The translations under genes were made by a program, and so were the position numbers. Below, one piece after another: positions 23,800 through 25,180 of a stretch of 25,180 nt of DNA. Under the pieces are notes generated by a model. It ran no database searches. It worked only from the letters and a program-made list of their open reading frames with translations, and was not told the DNA's origin. The stretch comes from Eggerthella sp. CAG:368 (lineage in GTDB: Bacteria; Actinomycetota; Coriobacteriia; Coriobacteriales; Eggerthellaceae), in the NCBI GenBank assembly GCA_000434775.1, contig FR895488.1, forward strand, positions 68,972-94,151. Direction: 5' to 3'. Position 1 is the first letter of the stretch. Every line of letters starts with the position of its first letter.

Positions 23800-25074
23800 A
23801 TGGCACGTCCCATGACCATGGCTGAGAAAATTCTTGCAGCCCATGCGGGTCTTGAAGAAGTTGTTCCTGGTCAACTCATTGAGTGTGATTTGGACCTCGT
23901 TCTATCGAACGATGTTACGTCACCAATTGCAATTAAAGAATTCAACAAGGTTGGCGTTGAGAAGGTTTTTGATCCTACGAAAATCGCGCTTGTGCCAGAT
24001 CATTATGTCCCTAATAAAGATATTGCAGCAGCCGAGCAAGCAAAAATGACTCGTGAATTTGCTCATGCTCAGGGCATTACCCATTATTACGAGGTTGGCT
24101 GCATGGGCGTAGAGCATGCGCTCCTTCCCGAGCAGGGTGTTGTTGGTGCGGGTGATCTTATCATTGGTGCCGATAGTCATACCTGTACCTATGGCGCCTT
24201 AGGTGCTTTTGCAACGGGTGTTGGCTCAACAGACGCCGCAATTGGGTATGCAACGGGTAAAGCATGGTTTAAGGTTCCTGAGTCAATTCTGTTCAATATT
24301 AATGGCGAGTTGCGACCTGGTGTGACAGGAAAAGACATCATTTTGCATATTATTGGCATGATTGGTGTTGATGGTGCTTTGTATGCCGCAATGGAATTTC
24401 GCGGAAACGCCATTGAAAATCTTTCAATGGATGAACGTTTGAGCATTTCCAATATGGCTATCGAGGCAGGTGGTAAAGCTGGTTTAATTGCTGTTGATGA
24501 TGTAACTCGTAAGTATATGGATGGCAGAGTAGAGAAGCCTTACACGGAATACCATTCTGATCCAGATGCTCAGTATGCAAAGGTTTATGATATTGATGCC
24601 GCAGATATTGTTCCTACGGTTGCGTTCCCTCATTTACCCTCTAATACACGTCCCGCTTCAGAGGCACGTGATATTACGATTGATCAGTCTGTTATTGGTT
24701 CTTGCACAAATGGCCGCATTGAAGACATGCGCCAGGCTGCAGAAATTCTCAAAGGTCGCAAGGTTCACCCCAATGTACGTTGTATCATCATTCCTGCTAC
24801 GCAGCAAGTATATCGTCAGTGCATTGATGAGGGCTTGATGGATATCTTCCTTGATGCAAACTGTGCAGTATCGACTCCAACCTGCGGTCCCTGCCTTGGT
24901 GGCTACATGGGCATTTTGGCAGCAGGGGAGCGTGCTATTGCTACTACGAATCGTAACTTTGTTGGTCGTATGGGTGACCCAACGAGTGAGGTATATCTTT
25001 CTTCTCCTGTTGTGGCTGCGGCTTCTGCAATTTTGGGTCACATTGGTCTTCCTGAAGATTTGGATGAGGAGTAA
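23800..25074 (+). CDS. leuC: 3-isopropylmalate dehydratase large subunit
   Basis: With LeuD it isomerises 2- to 3-isopropylmalate in leucine synthesis; an aconitase-superfamily [4Fe-4S] enzyme. The 424-residue length and sequence (TMAEKILAAHAG, VPDHYVPNKD, GADSHTCTYGALGAFATGVGSTD) fit the short LeuC/HacA-like form common in archaea and anaerobic bacteria rather than the ~466-residue E. coli type. Cluster ligands are C302 in GSCTNGRIED and C362/C365 in TPTCGPCLGG. Homoaconitase activity is an alternative the sequence does not exclude. AAAGGAG five bases upstream supports the start. leuD follows after five bases. Confidence 0.93.
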   Translation: MARPMTMAEKILAAHAGLEEVVPGQLIECDLDLVLSNDVTSPIAIKEFNKVGVEKVFDPTKIALVPDHYVPNKDIAAAEQAKMTREFAHAQGITHYYEVGCMGVEHALLPEQGVVGAGDLIIGADSHTCTYGALGAFATGVGSTDAAIGYATGKAWFKVPESILFNINGELRPGVTGKDIILHIIGMIGVDGALYAAMEFRGNAIENLSMDERLSISNMAIEAGGKAGLIAVDDVTRKYMDGRVEKPYTEYHSDPDAQYAKVYDIDAADIVPTVAFPHLPSNTRPASEARDITIDQSVIGSCTNGRIEDMRQAAEILKGRKVHPNVRCIIIPATQQVYRQCIDEGLMDIFLDANCAVSTPTCGPCLGGYMGILAAGERAIATTNRNFVGRMGDPTSEVYLSSPVVAAASAILGHIGLPEDLDEE

Positions 25075-25079
25075 AGAAC

Positions 25080-25180
25080 ATGCAATTTAGAGGTAATGTA
25101 CATCGCTACGGTCGCGATATTGATACTGACGTAATTATTCCTGCACGTTATTTGACCACGTCTGATCCTGTTGAACTTGC
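25080..25180 (+). CDS. leuD: 3-isopropylmalate dehydratase small subunit (5' part, cut by window end)
   Basis: Thirty-three codons are visible, starting MQFRGNVHRYGRDIDTDVII and continuing PARYLTTSDPVEL. GRDIDTDVIIPARYL is the typical N-terminus of the short LeuD family that pairs with this type of LeuC. The start lies five bases after the leuC stop, with GAGGAG at the end of leuC as ribosome site, so the two are co-translated. The rest is beyond the window. Confidence 0.93.
   Translation, partial: MQFRGNVHRYGRDIDTDVIIPARYLTTSDPVEL

Noticed and set aside
23518..23819. Three overlapping minus-strand ORFs in the gap before leuC
   Set aside because: They run from the end of the membrane protein gene across the leuC promoter, have no ribosome sites, and read as low-information basic peptides.
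1..25180. CRISPR arrays, insertion sequences, prophage or tRNA genes
   Set aside because: No repeated spacer-like arrays, transposase or integrase motifs, or cloverleaf sequences were seen. All gaps are shorter than 200 bases and are accounted for by terminators and promoters.

Overview
The window looks like a stretch of chromosome from a low-to-mid-GC, probably anaerobic Gram-positive bacterium. An actinobacterium of the Coriobacteriia is my best guess (inference). Supporting this: an aspartokinase whose internal second start closely resembles the corynebacterial beta-subunit start, a bifunctional Rel enzyme, a class B sortase, a PurF with the four [4Fe-4S] cysteines, and a RecJ fused to a RecQ-like helicase. 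Gene density is high, the longest intergenic gap is under 200 bases, and I see no rRNA, tRNA, insertion sequence, prophage or CRISPR array. Almost every gene belongs to a recognisable core family.

Bases 1-5704 form a plus-strand operon: the 3' part of recJ (frame open from base 3, so the gene starts before the window), rel, an MBL-fold hydrolase and a DUF47/PhoU-like gene, closed by a hairpin terminator. Bases 5722-8258 carry lysC and asd, the first two steps of the aspartate family amino-acid pathway, each followed by its own terminator. Bases 8263-14031 are a polyphosphate block: ppk1 and ppx on the minus strand, and a divergent two-domain PPK2 on the plus strand. Together these genes would make polyphosphate, hydrolyse it and use it to phosphorylate nucleotides.

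Bases 14136-20299 hold a class B sortase whose stop codon overlaps the start of purF (ATGA), followed by purM, purN and purH. These are four genes of de novo purine synthesis; purD, purL, purQ, purE, purK, purC and purB are not here. A pair of hairpins separates purH from a convergent minus-strand pair: a membrane-anchored J-domain protein with a disordered NPF/NPY-rich linker, and a small nitroreductase. Bases 22238-23626 encode an MprF-type flippase-like membrane protein without the synthetase domain. The window ends in leuC and the first 33 codons of leuD (leucine biosynthesis).

The items most worth a second look are the RecJ-helicase fusion, the internal ribosome binding site in lysC, the long charged tail of PPK1 that ends in a basic-aromatic peptide, the coupling of sortase to purF, and a related sequence in the leaders of purN and purH. 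I did not find a clearly undescribed multi-gene system.
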